From Rehmannia glutinosa (Eukaryota; Streptophyta; Magnoliopsida; Lamiales; Orobanchaceae), in assembly GCA_016081115.2 (NCBI GenBank), contig CM071935.1:22486653-22550652 (forward strand): a DNA stretch of 64,000 bases. Direction: 5' to 3'. The notes below the pieces were generated by a model, which saw only the letters and a program-made list of their open reading frames with translations, had not been told where the DNA came from and made no database searches. A program made the position numbers and the translations under genes. The stretch's first letter is position 1. Every line of letters starts with the position of its first letter. This document shows positions 41,894 to 52,559 of the stretch, piece after piece.

Positions 41894-44319
41894 GATGCCA
41901 ATGAAGATGTCCTTTTTGTTGCATGCCACTTTTGAATGCTCCCATACCAATTCCACTGGAAAAATAAGCCGGCAAGACGCATTATACCAGCAGTCATTAC
42001 CTCCACAAATGCCATCAGATACGATCTCTGAGGCGATAGACCGGCAGTCGCAACAGAAAGCAAGAATCCCTCGAAGTTGCAAGGGACGATAAAAGTACCC
42101 GACTGAATTCCTTTCAGAGACTTCTTGGCAACTTCGTCCGGTTTCATAGCGCCAGATGAAGCTGCTATTATACTGGTGAGTTGTGGCCTTCTTTTTGTCT
42201 CTGTCATTAGGACAGAAATCTTAATGATACATTTGCAAATAGAAAAAGAAAGTAGGAACTCAATATCCATAATGAAAAGATGCAATTGTTTTGAAATTCA
42301 TGAAAAAGTTACGATTGCACCTAAAGAGAAGGGAATTATTGGTACGATATTTGACCTTCCAAAAGACCAGGAGTTTCAGTATCTGGAGGGAAGATGAGGG
42401 AGACATGAATGTCGTCTGCTATAATCTCTTGTTGCAGTGATTCTGCTAAACCTCTGAGACCAAACTTACTGGCTGAATAGGCTGTATAACCATAAATACC
42501 AACCTGCACCGAATTAACAAAATCTAAATCAAGAGAAGTTGAGAAAAAAAATGGAAAAATATATTAAGATCGAGAAGAAATGAAATATCTTGAACAAACC
42601 AAAAAACACAAACAACCTATGACAGAGTAAATTGAAGTGAGCCATGAGCAAGTTACAGGGCATTGAAAGCTACCACTTCCAATTCAAAACTGGAAATTGT
42701 GAAATTTTGCATTATTGGCAAATGCAATGCATACTGAATTGTACATTATCCAGAAACATTTCTTCAATTTTCTTGAAATGGGATTCATAAACCCTTTTCT
42801 TAACTATATATCTGATGACTTTCAAGCCATGAAATTCAACATCATGTGGAAAATAAATCTATTATCAAATCTTCATGTCAAGAAATGAACAATTAAATCA
42901 ACCACATATTTGCCATTTAAATAGAGTTGGAAAGTAATCAGGTTGCTAGCTCAATGGAAGACACTGCAAGTATCGATACGAGTCACAATAATGTCGAACA
43001 AGTTATTCATGGAAAATGTATATTTAAGTAAATATTGCACATATGACGGACGATACAAATTGCAACACCAAATTGGAAAAAAAATCCTGATATTATGTGC
43101 ATAGGATATCAGCAAAAGACATTCTCTTCACAATCCTTGCTAACCAGTTACAAGTTGAACACTAGCTGATCAAATGTTTATAAACTAGAAACCAATTGAT
43201 TCAATCTCACTCCCCCTTTTCAATTGGATTTTCACATGAAGTCATAATGCAACAGAGAACAATTATGACTGTATACTGTTACTGAACTACCACATATATA
43301 AACCTTAATAGAACCCAAGACTTATTTTCAAATAAACATTAAACTAGCCCTTTCAACCTCTTTTGCACCACAACAAGTAACTTGTATATATCTTAGGAAA
43401 CGGACGACCTTTTACCACAACGAAATCACTTTAATAGGAAAAAGGTTGCTATTTCAATGGCTATATTACATATTTGGTCCACTAACTTCTAACGAGTTGT
43501 ACTTTTCGTCTGCTAATTTAGAGGTGTGACAAAACAGGACTCTACTTTCTAATTTGTTGCAAAATGAGTCCAATCTCTGTCCGCAATTGCGAAATCAACC
43601 GGAATTGCTCCCAAAAATTTGGGGATTTCAATCCATCTAGCCATTTTAATGACATTGGATACAATATATCCGGCGAGGAAAATCAATCAGCTACTCTATC
43701 CAAAAAACAAAATTATTATTAAAGAAACAAATAAAACCCATACTTGTGCTTGCTTGTGAAATTTGTTCAATGTAATATATACCTGACCCGCCTGAGAAGA
43801 CATAATAGCAATTGAACCCGGACCTCGACCCGCCCGATTCTTCTTCATCCCAGGCAATGCGGCCTTAATCAAATGAAAAGTCCCCATCAAATTGACGTCG
43901 ATCATAAACCTAATCTCATCGAGCTCTTCCTCCTCCATCTCCTGCGCCACAAAAACCCCATGGTTACACACCAGCACGTCGATCGGCCCAGCCTCCTCGA
44001 CAACCCGCTTGACGGCGTCGTATTCCCTTACATCGGCGCTGAAGACGCTGACGTCACGCCCCGTGGCCAGCTTGATAGATTGCTTGGCTTCTTCGAGCTT
44101 GGCGACGTTTCGGGCGAGGAGAGTGACGTCGGCGCCGTGGTCGGCGCAGAGGTGGGCGAGCGCGAGGCCGATGCCGCTGGAACCGCCGGTGATGAACACG
44201 TGGCGGTTTTTGATTGGGACGCGGACGGGCTTGGGGCGGACGATGAAGTAGAGGATGAGGAGGAGGGAGAGTGGGATGATGAAGATCAGCGGAGAGAAGG
44301 AGATGTAAACTCCCGCCAT
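41890..44319 (-). CDS. TSC10: 3-ketodihydrosphingosine reductase (three coding exons)
   Basis: NADPH-dependent short-chain dehydrogenase that reduces 3-ketosphinganine to sphinganine, the second step of sphingolipid synthesis at the ER. Exons: 44319-43783 (179 codons), 42503-42356 and 42200-41890; the GT-AG borders restore the frame. Total is about 331 residues, near the plant TSC10 length. An N-terminal hydrophobic segment (residues ~8-27) is a membrane anchor. TGGSSGIG at 44-51 binds the cofactor, NHG is at 119-121, and catalytic Ser (174/175) is followed by YSASK at 188-192. The C-terminus has the hydrophobic run and FQWNWYGS. The start is the ATG directly before GVYISFSP; an in-frame upstream ATG at 44436 would add an unlikely leader. 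It looks intact. Confidence 0.9.
42504..43782 (-). other. intron 1 of the reductase gene
   Basis: About 1.28 kb, GTATAT donor after SSQAGQ and TGCAG acceptor before VGIYGY. AT-rich; no coding sequence, repeat or RNA gene was recognised in it. Confidence 0.75.
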
Positions 44320-45916
44320 TGGAGGAAGCTGAAATTCTTCGGATTTTTTGTGGAGATTATCAGCACAATGTAATGTAATGTAATGTTGTTTTACCAAGAG
44401 AAATATATTAATGGAAAGATAGATCCAAAAAAACAATATGCATGTTGGAAAAATCAGTATAATGGATTTTTTTTAGATTTGGAAACATTTTGGTGGAAAA
44501 TCATCCTTGAAAGCCACGCCCATTCCCAGCGGCATTTTGGAGTGAGCTATTCTGGCGCAGCATGTAATTTTTTGTTTGTTTGGTTTTAGTTCGTGAAAAG
44601 GTTTCGTCATATTTAAATATGTAATAATATGTTATTTATTATTCTAATTGTACATTTGTTCTCAAAAAAAAAAAAAAATTTGTACATTTAATTTTTATGA
44701 AGAAATTTAATTATTTTTATTTATAATGTTCAGTTGTCTATTTCGATTACATTATTAATTAGTATTTTTTATTTTATCCACCCGAATGCCACTTTTTATT
44801 TCTCTACTTAAATCTTGTTATTAAGTATTAAACTATTAATGCATATTATTTGAGATATTATATATTTAGATATAATAATAATGTTTAGTTTTCATTGTAA
44901 TACTATGTTAATAAATAATTAGTTTTTAATAAAATAATTTTTATATTCAAAAAATAAAGAATATTTAAGAAGTATTTCTCATTTGGAGATGAATTTTAAA
45001 AGCTCTAAAATAGTTTTGAGTTGGAGATGGGCTTACAGAATAAGACCATGGCTCTTAAACGACTTACTAAAAGTGATAATTACAAGGTTACCGAATATCT
45101 AAAAGTAGTTCTGACTTCCCTCAAAAAAAAAAAACGTACTTCTAACTTTGATTCCGAAACTTACCAAACTAAACTTAAATACATTTTGTCTTTCTATAAG
45201 ACGGTTCGAACTCGACTTTATTAATAAAAAATAAAATATATGTAAAATTTGCAACTCGAATTTGATTTGTTCACGACTTGATTAAAGTTCGTTCTATTTT
45301 TGTTAATTATCAATTAATCGAATTCAAATACAACTTTTGAAACTAGATAAAAAAAATATAAGAATCTAAATACTAAAATGTGTTTCAATTTGAGTCATTA
45401 AACACCCCTACTTGACATATAGCCGTGGATTGCAATATATTATTGATGCTGCTAAAAATCCGCAGATCACTACAAGTTAGGGATTTTGATTAATTGTACA
45501 ACTTCTTTTTCGGAGCAAGGTAGTTCTTCGGATGGAACTTGCAATCCAGAGCAAGTACTACGATTGAAAGTAATGAATAGTGAATACTTACAAATAATGA
45601 GGAGTGACTTTTTTATACCAGGGTTGATGGGCCGAATAATTATATATGTGAAACTATAATAATTAATAATATTGGATAATTAATTAAGTAATTTCGTAAT
45701 TAAATAAGGCATAAAATAATTAAAGTGAGAATAACTGAGAAAAGTCGATTTTATTACCCAACAATTATTATACTTTTTAAGGAGAAAAAAAGAGAGTCCG
45801 ACTAGGCGACTACCAACAAATTGGCCAAAACTTACCCTATCATTTAGCAAAATCCGAGCACAAGAAATAATATTATTGGTGAAATATTTAATCAATATTT
45901 TTTTAATACTAATATA
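44320..45916. other. intergenic, AT-rich; upstream of the reductase gene
   Basis: The first few hundred bases must contain the reductase promoter and 5' UTR, but no clear TATA box stands out. The rest is AT-rich with A and T runs (for example 44667-44681) and short frames that look random. Nothing else is supported. Confidence 0.5.
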
Positions 45917-47164
45917 TGTTAGAACAAAGTTATTTTGATTTTAATGATATCATTTTTTCATTTTATAATTAAAAAAAAAAACAAATTTTCAATCATTGTC
46001 TTAATACAATCTAGAGTGTCTAAAAGATTTCTATCACTTTTACTCGCCTCAATGAAGCATTACCTGCATTTTATCTTTGTCTAACCGAGACTTGAAAGAT
46101 TTTCAAAGTTGCAAAAATTTTGTGAAACCTTCTGCAAGGACAGCGACCGGTCGCCGTCGATGGCGGCCAGTTCCTGAAGTTTGCTTCTCTTCAGCAAACT
46201 TTATGTAAGCATGGCGACCGATTACCTTTTATGGCGACTGGTGTCAGAAAACTTGGTTTTACTTTGAAAACTCCCTGGAATGATAGCAGCCGGTTTCTAT
46301 CCATATTGGTCTCTATGATATAGCGTCCGGTCACTATGGACAATGATCGGTTGTCCTATACAACAACATGTGATTAGATCTTAATCAACGGTCTAAACTT
46401 TCGAATTTAATACAAGCTACCAATCGCTATACGGAATTTGACAGGAGATTCCATGCGTTGCAGCAGCATTATCAACAACTTTCACTTTATCAATTTTTGA
46501 CCATTTTTGTAGATTTCTTGATCTTTCTTTTGCAGACAAAATTCAAATTGGATGAGTTTATGTTTGACATCAAATCTTAAAGCTCCTCTATAAATAGTTA
46601 GGGATTTTAAAGGATCGAGATACAACACATTCTCTACATTTAATAAGAAGTCTATAAATACTCACTTTCATATTCATCTTTCTTGTTGTAATCTAAGTCT
46701 AGTTCTTCATTTTCAATTGATTTGATTAGGCTTTGATTCTTGATTACACTTACACAATTATTGTAAAATCACTTGCATGTGTATTCTTGAGTCTTTTATC
46801 ATCATCCTAAACAAGAACTATTTGTTATTGTTCTTTTGGTAAGAACACACTTGGTTAGTTGTTGTTGAAGAATTTGGTGCTCTTCAAGGTTGTTATTGTA
46901 AGAAGAGTTTTGGTGCTCTTCGAGTTGAAGTTGTAATCGCTTTGGTATCGATTAATATAAGTTTTTCCCTTCAAAATCCACTCGGGAGACTGGGTGGTAG
47001 TGGCGTAGGTCCTAGGCGGACTGAAGCACTATAAATCATCGTGTGTTGATTTCAATTCTCTACAAATTATTCTTCCTCAAGCTATTATTCAAAAAGAGAA
47101 GAAAAATTTGAAAAAATCAGGAAAATCTATTCACTCCCTCTAGATTTTCGTGGCCGGACTAACA
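45917..47164 (+). mobile_element. solo LTR of a Ty1/copia element
   Basis: It starts TGTTAGAACAAAG and ends GTGGCCGGACTAACA, 1248 bp. It is flanked by a perfect 5 bp duplication ATATA (45912-45916 and 47165-47169). There is no primer site, coding region or second LTR, so it is the product of LTR-LTR recombination. The tail with CTATTCACTCCCTCTAGATT is typical of Sirevirus-type LTR ends. CTATAAATAGT near 46588 is a probable TATA box. It belongs to a different family from the three larger copies. Confidence 0.85.
46138..46360 (+). repeat. GC-rich GCGACCGGT-type repeats within the solo LTR
   Basis: Five to six degenerate units around GCGACCGGTCGCC / GGCGACTGGT / GCAGCCGGTTTC / GCGTCCGGTCAC, spaced 25-45 bases apart in otherwise AT-rich sequence. 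Lying upstream of the probable TATA box (near 46588), they sit where LTR enhancer repeats are usual. Confidence 0.65.
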
Positions 47165-47524
47165 ATATACTGGTTGGAAATACAAGAATAGTTATTTTAC
47201 TATCAAAATAATAGAGTATTACTAAAGAATATTTGGCCCAACTAATGACATAGTACTAACTACTAAACAATATGCACTGAGGAAGTTTACTTCAAGTAAT
47301 AAAGTTGAGGTTCTAAAACTATGAGACCGTTTTGTTCGAAGTAGGCCAAACGTATGAATAAATGTTTACATTTATACGAATTAATTGTTGTGGCAAACTG
47401 CTTAATGATAATTATTCATGTACTACTAACTACTAAGTGTCATCATTAAAAAAAGAAAAAGAAAAAACAATCTGCTTATTTATTAAGAAAAATCAAGAAG
47501 AATCCAAGAGGTGTAAGACTGTAA

Positions 47525-47934
47525 GGGCGCGATTGAATGTGAGGGAGAATCTATTTTCGTACCGCTGGAGAATTTCTTTTGACCAAACATACGATTGTTT
47601 ATGAAAAATTTCAAAAAATATACTATTCTCTCACTTTCACTTTTTCTCATTTTTTATCTTATCAATCACATTTACACATTTTTTTTACAAAAACTAATCA
47701 TTATTACACTTTATCCCATAAATTTCACTATTCACTCGCTCACACATTTCAAATTATCAATCATATTCAATCATTATTTTACTATATTTAAATCAAATCA
47801 ATTTTCATCATTACTTTTATATCTCACATCCAATCACACCCTCAAAATTCATCTTTTTTCTTCCAAAATTTTTTTCACTACTATTCTCTAGCAAAACGAA
47901 AATTTTTAAAATGAAAGTATATCCAATCGTACCC
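47525..47934. mobile_element. Tourist-like (PIF/Harbinger) MITE
   Basis: 410 bp, no coding sequence. The terminal inverted repeat GGGCGCGATTGAATGTG pairs with GGGTACGATTGGATATA read from the right end. Target duplication TAA at 47522-47524 and 47935-47937. The three-base TAA/TTA duplication and the GGG start are characteristic of Tourist-like elements. The 350 bases to its left (47170-47521) are AT-rich and empty. Confidence 0.72.
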
Positions 47935-48085
47935 TAAGTTTCTAGCTTCGACTACATAATACAATTTTGTAAAAAAACGATGGGGTCGAAAATAGAAAAT
48001 GCAAACATGAGCTAAAATTCATTTGCACTATTAAAGTCCGTCCCAAATGTGGCGAATTTGGTTTGTTCATTGTCATCCATAGATA

Positions 48086-48550
48086 TAGGAGTGGCAATTC
48101 AGGTTGGATCTGAGTTTGCGGGTTAGAATCTATCAACCCAAATCTGATGTATTTAATTATTCGTGTCAGAAATTTGAACCCAAACTCGAATCTCACCTAT
48201 TTACCCCATTTAATAAAATAGTTTTTATGTACATTTAATAATTTCAACTTAATAAACTTAATTGTTTTAAAATCAGTAACCATGACATACTATTCAACTA
48301 ATAAAAAATATCACGATTTACAACATACAAAAAGAAACAACATAATTACATAAATAACATAACATATTAATCAGAATTAATATTTTGAGGATAACATACA
48401 AAAACACATACAAAATAATAACGTAAAGAATTAAGGAAGTTTTAGCATTTATAATTTAAGAACATGTCCTGTTTTTTGTTTTTTCTTTCAATTAATTTCG
48501 TGTTAGATTCGTGTCAGGTTTGTATGTTAAGCCCGGAATCGACACCCCTG
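48086..48550. mobile_element. hAT-like MITE
   Basis: 465 bp. The left end TAGGAGTGGCAATTCAGG and right end (read backwards) CAGGGGTGTCGATTCCGG are inverted repeats of the hAT type. Flanked by the 8 bp duplication CATAGATA (48078-48085) and CATAGATG (48551-48558), one mismatch. No transposase is present. Confidence 0.75.
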
Positions 48551-48719
48551 CATAGATGTGTGTAGCACTAAAAAAGAGATTGAAAAGCAACTATGAGTTC
48601 ACGCTCACATCAAACAAGCTCAAAAGGGTAAAATTATAAACATGCACATCGACCAAGCAAAGACATGAAAATAAGCACAAACGCCTGTCAAAAGCTGTGA
48701 TTTCGTCCTAAGAATTTTG

Positions 48720-48923
48720 ACATAAACAAGGTTATATTCATATATATTACAAAAGCATACTCCAAAACAAATGCAGCTCAAGCTACATTAGGAAATATCG
48801 CGCCAACAATAACAGTTTATATAAGTTATGCAACTAGAGGTCTCGCATCACATGTGCCTGACTAATCCTTCACGTCTTCCTCTAGCTCCTTCCGAATCCA
48901 GAAACGGCATTGACCGTCGACTT
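48720..48923 (-). other. NF-YC 3' UTR exon (probable)
   Basis: A TTTGCAG|AAG acceptor (exon begins 48923) pairs with the CAG|GTTTGA donor 4 bases beyond the NF-YC stop codon. This part is more balanced in base composition than its surroundings and runs towards ~48720. The polyadenylation point is not certain. Confidence 0.5.
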
Positions 48924-48974
48924 CTGCAAACACCACCCAATTAAAGGATCAATATGTGCTAACCATTAGTTCAA

Positions 48975-49241
48975 GGGATAATTACAAAAGCTACCTCTGA
49001 GGTTTGGGTTAATTCCAAAAAAAAAAAACCCAGAAGTTCTTGAAAATTACAAAAAAACCTTGAAGTTTGATTTTGTATTACACTTCATCCCCTTTATAAG
49101 AAAAAACATTTCAAACTTTACATTTGTGAAAATAATACAATTACACAGAATCAAGCCTTAAGGGAATTTTTTTTGTAATTTTCAAACATCTCTGGTTTTT
49201 TTTATAATTAGCCCATCAGGGGTAGTTTTTGTAATTATCCC
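48975..49241. mobile_element. MITE-like inverted-repeat element 1 in NF-YC intron
   Basis: The left end GGGATAATTACAAAAGCTAC pairs with the right end, read backwards GGGATAATTACAAAAACTAC. About 267 bp, with an AGGTTT-type subterminal motif. No convincing adjacent target duplication, so the family is unassigned. Confidence 0.6.
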
Positions 49242-49491
49242 TTCGTTCAATCATATAATATACACATTAAGAACTGGAAAAGACCATCATCTTGCACAAG
49301 AGATACTTTCACAGATTTAATGTTACCTAATTGCAAACTGTTGAATTATCCTATCCGTCAAGTGGATCAAAAACCAGAAATAGATAAAGATAAACATGAA
49401 ACTAAGTAATATAGAAATCAGAAAGACAACAATATTAACACCCAAAACAACTAAAAGCAGATAACTCATGGTTAAAAAAAAAAAAAGAATT

Positions 49492-49734
49492 GGGATAGTT
49501 ACAAATATTATCCTCAGGTTTAGCTTAATTACAAAAAAAAAATCCAGTTATCTTTTAAAATTACAAGTACCCTCTTGAGGTTTGTATTTATTTTACAAAT
49601 TACCCCCTCAATAAGATGTAATTTGTAAAAGTGAAACACATGTCAAAGGGGTATCTATAATTTTGAAAGATAATTGAGTGCTTTTTTTTTTTGGTAATTA
49701 GGGTGAACCTCATGTATAGTATTTGTACTTATCC
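49492..49734. mobile_element. MITE-like inverted-repeat element 2 in NF-YC intron
   Basis: About 243 bp, same family as element 1. The left end GGGATAGTTACAAATATTAT faces the right end read backwards GGATAAGTACAAATACTATA. Both ends carry a CTCAGGTTT/ATGAGGTTC subterminal motif. Divergent terminal repeats suggest an older copy. Confidence 0.55.
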
Positions 49735-49791
49735 AAAAAAAAAAATAATAATTACAAGCACTCAAATTGAAATAATGGTTATCAAACCTGC

Positions 49792-50538
49792 TTAAGAATC
49801 CGCAGGTGGTGGCGGTTGCTGCGGCCACATCTGCTGAGCCATATAAGGGCGAGGCTGCTGACCATAAAGGGTAGTAGGGTCAACAGGCTTCCCCACAAAC
49901 ATCCCCGGAGTGCCAGCTGGCGGGCCCGGCTGTGGCGGCATATAATAGTAAGGAAGCCCTTCAGTAGGAGCCCCAACAGGAAGGTTTCCTCTCGGCATCG
50001 ACGCAAGCACCTCCTCTTTCAAATCCTCCCTGGGTACAATATCGACCAAGAAATCAAATATATCCGTCCTCGTAATAGCAGCCGCAATGTCATTTTTCTG
50101 TAGCGTCCTCCTTTTGTTCTCCTCAGTGTGGTTCCACGAGCGTAGCGTCAACTCGAGGATGAACATCTCACAGGCTCGGGCGAAGATAACAGGTGCTTCA
50201 GCCGATATCATTCGAACGTCTTCGTCCGCTTTCATTATCTTCTTGATCCTCGCGAGTGGAAGGCTATGGTTCTTGAAATCTGTCACCCGATCAATTTCTT
50301 CGTATTGGCTAGCCCAAAAACTTTGGAGTTGTTGTTGCAGTTGCTGTTGCTGCTGCTGGTGTATGTGCTGATAAGCAAGTTGGTGTTGCGCCATTTGAGC
50401 TGGAGAGACGGGAAGACCAGCGGTTTGAGGAGATTGAGTCGAAGCAGCTGATGCAGGAGGGGCCCCACTCATTTGGTTTGCTTGATATGGCGTCACAGTG
50501 TACGGCATATGAGCCTGTCCGTTTCCTTGTTGCTCCAT
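49792..50538 (-). CDS. NF-YC: nuclear transcription factor Y subunit C (NF-YC/HAP5)
   Basis: 248 residues in one coding exon. NF-YC pairs with NF-YB through a histone fold; with NF-YA or CONSTANS-type proteins the dimer binds CCAAT-type promoter sites. In plants it acts in flowering, light and stress control. Residues 1-80 are Gln/Pro-rich with a polyglutamine tract (61-66). The histone fold spans ~91-168: LPLARIKKIMKADEDVRMIS, FARACEMFILELTLRSW, TLQKNDIAAAITRTDIFDFL. A Pro/Gln-rich tail follows (187-248). This is the NF-YC3/9-like type. The start is the only ATG giving the MEQQ opening, shortly after a 3' splice site (exon from 50551). It is intact; both UTRs contain introns. Confidence 0.95.
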   Translation of the reverse strand: MEQQGNGQAHMPYTVTPYQANQMSGAPPASAASTQSPQTAGLPVSPAQMAQHQLAYQHIHQQQQQQLQQQLQSFWASQYEEIDRVTDFKNHSLPLARIKKIMKADEDVRMISAEAPVIFARACEMFILELTLRSWNHTEENKRRTLQKNDIAAAITRTDIFDFLVDIVPREDLKEEVLASMPRGNLPVGAPTEGLPYYYMPPQPGPPAGTPGMFVGKPVDPTTLYGQQPRPYMAQQMWPQQPPPPADS

Positions 50539-50551
50539 TGTATGTGACTAG

Positions 50552-52156
50552 CTGTGAGGAAGTAGGCCTTTTGACTTACTGAATGACAGGTACCATATAA
50601 TAAGGACAACAAAAGAAATGTAAGATAAAAGTTAAACTCATTACATTATAAGTAAATATGATTGAAAACAAGATTACGCATTAACTCGGAAGCAGTATCT
50701 TCAAGTTCATAATTCAGACTAGATACTATACATGCTTTATGAGCCTTTCGTATGGTATAAACTATAGAAAAAGCAAAGCAGTTGAAATAGAAATAGAAAA
50801 GCCGAGGCGTAAAAAGTACATAAAGATCCAGCACATACCATAAACCCAAATAATTTGGCTGAAAACATATTACAGTGTGTGTCATTGTAGTACAGGAGAA
50901 GGTTACAGCATTCTGAATCTGAGTCATGACTTTTTCAATAAAGGCACAGGATTATATTCAAAGGGTAAAAAACTACTAAAAAATTGGTGAAAGAGGGAAA
51001 AAAATCCAAGATTGTGGAAGACCAATCTGAGATGCAGCTTGCCACATTCACCATCAAAAAGTCTGCTGTTATGCCATTGAGGAAGAAAGAGAAGTTTCAT
51101 GAGCAAGTAGATTTTCATAAAAGCTGCTTCCTTTTTGGGAACAATTACATAACTCTACGTTGGACTCAAGTTTGACTACTGATTACGTAAGCGTATGAGA
51201 AAAATGATGACCAACAGTGTTTTCTTTCCCAGATAAGGTAAAATAAAAAATCGCATCTTGTGCAAGACTGAAAAAATTAATTACAGTTCAGCATCACTGT
51301 TGGCTTTTACGGAACTCACAACAAAGTCCCCAAAAGCCCGAACCTGAATCTTCTTTCAAATTCTCATTCTCAATATCCCCTAATATGATTGACTCCCTGA
51401 CGCCAACAATCAACGAGCCATCTCACATAGTAGCAATGTCACTCAAGAATCTCCTCTATCGTCAATGCAAATAGTCTGAACTAGCTGACTTTGGATCAAT
51501 CAATTCTTTTGAGTCATTGAATGCCACCCAAAACTTGTATCCATCCATAAGGCACTACCAAAACTAACCTCAACATTTATATCCAATTTCTTTCTATCGC
51601 CTCAATTAACCATAACCATTCAAACTACAATAACGTTAACATTAACAAAGAAACGACACAGTTCAAAACTATATGACAGACTTCCAGTTTATCCCTTTTT
51701 TTATCCTTTTATATAAAAATGCCTCACAATATCTTCTTTCCTTCAACAATCACTAACATAAACTATGCTTTGATATTTTGTTCATATAAAACAGTTCAGC
51801 TCATGTTACCATATTCAATTCGCCTACATGTTCAAGTCACAATGTTTTAGCCCAAAAATAAGCAAAAATATATTACCTACAAGCAAAACCCTTAGAAACC
51901 ATAAAAATATGTTGTAAACAGTTACCACGTATATTGACGGCACAGACCAACACATACACATAAACAAACATGTGAGGGCAAAATCAATACGTCTATAAGA
52001 GACCTTAGCTTGGAACTTTCGGCTCAGCGACACCAAAACCAAAAAGAACAACACAAGAAAAAAAAACAAAACAAAACAAAAGACCAGTTAAAGTTTTCAG
52101 CCAAAAACCTGAGTAAATAAGGCGAAACAGAGCTTAGAAGAAAAAAAAAATCTTAC
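50552..52156 (-). other. NF-YC 5' UTR intron
   Basis: ACAG|GTAAGA donor (intron from 52156) and CTTCCTCACAG acceptor (ends 50552), about 1.6 kb. Long 5' UTR introns before a single coding exon are common in plant NF-YC genes and can raise expression. No other gene or repeat was recognised in it. Confidence 0.7.
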
Positions 52157-52285
52157 CTGTGTTTTGCAGTTGAAGTTGGTCAATCGATTACAGAAGGAGA
52201 GAGAGTTAATCGAGCTAGGGTTTTCGGAGCGATTCTTGAATCCAATTGATTTCGCTACCTATGTGATTATATACATACATCTTCA
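52157..52285 (-). other. NF-YC 5' UTR exon (probable)
   Basis: Noncoding first exon just upstream of the GTAAGA donor. On its own strand it contains CTAACTCTCTCTCC-like pyrimidine tracts and the AAACCCTAGCTCG word typical of plant leaders. The 5' end is estimated; the microsatellite at 52289-52364 lies directly upstream. Confidence 0.55.
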
Positions 52286-52288
52286 CAC

Positions 52289-52325
<37 letters not shown>

Positions 52326-52364
52326 TATATATGTATGTATGTGTGTGTGTGTGTGTGTGTGTGT
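52289..52364. repeat. compound AC/AT/GT microsatellite, self-complementary
   Basis: (CA)n at 52289-52312, a TA-rich centre at 52313-52338 with a TATTATATATG interruption, then (GT)n at 52339-52364. An AC-AT-GT series is its own reverse complement, so it can fold into a long hairpin. It lies at the presumed NF-YC transcription start. Confidence 0.9.
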
Positions 52365-52559
52365 AACATCGAAACTGCGCCATGTTTGGGTCGCCAAACT
52401 CCATATTTCTGCACTACCGAAAGTGACCTCCAAAGTTTTTGTATATGAAAAAGGGAGGAAAAAGTTGATAATTTAATTATTTTAAAATAAATGCAAGTAG
52501 AATAATTTTTTTTTTTATTTCTCTCTTTTAAAAATGTTGTGAATTTTTTTTAACGGTGT

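Larger units (their letters stand above)
48924..49787 (-). other. NF-YC 3' UTR intron carrying two MITEs
   Basis: 864 bp, GT-AG borders. The upstream exon junction is only 4 bases after the TAA, too close to trigger nonsense-mediated decay. The intron is largely made of two related small elements (48975-49241, 49492-49734). Confidence 0.5.

Noticed and set aside
42504..43782. A second gene or RNA inside reductase intron 1
   Set aside because: No open frame, tRNA-like fold or repeat ends could be supported.
43873..44373. Long + strand frames opposite the reductase first exon
   Set aside because: Shadow frames of a GC-rich coding exon; the - strand frame has clear SDR motifs.
45021..45224. 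67-codon frame in AT-rich intergenic DNA
   Set aside because: Lys/Thr-rich text across an A run; no start context, homologue or splice structure recognised.
49816..50371. + strand frames opposite NF-YC
   Set aside because: Shadows of the NF-YC coding exon; no independent features.
52164..52448. Frames across the microsatellite coding HTHTHTHTH/VCVCVCV
   Set aside because: They are produced by the dinucleotide repeat and overlap the NF-YC 5' UTR; no homology or start context supports a protein.
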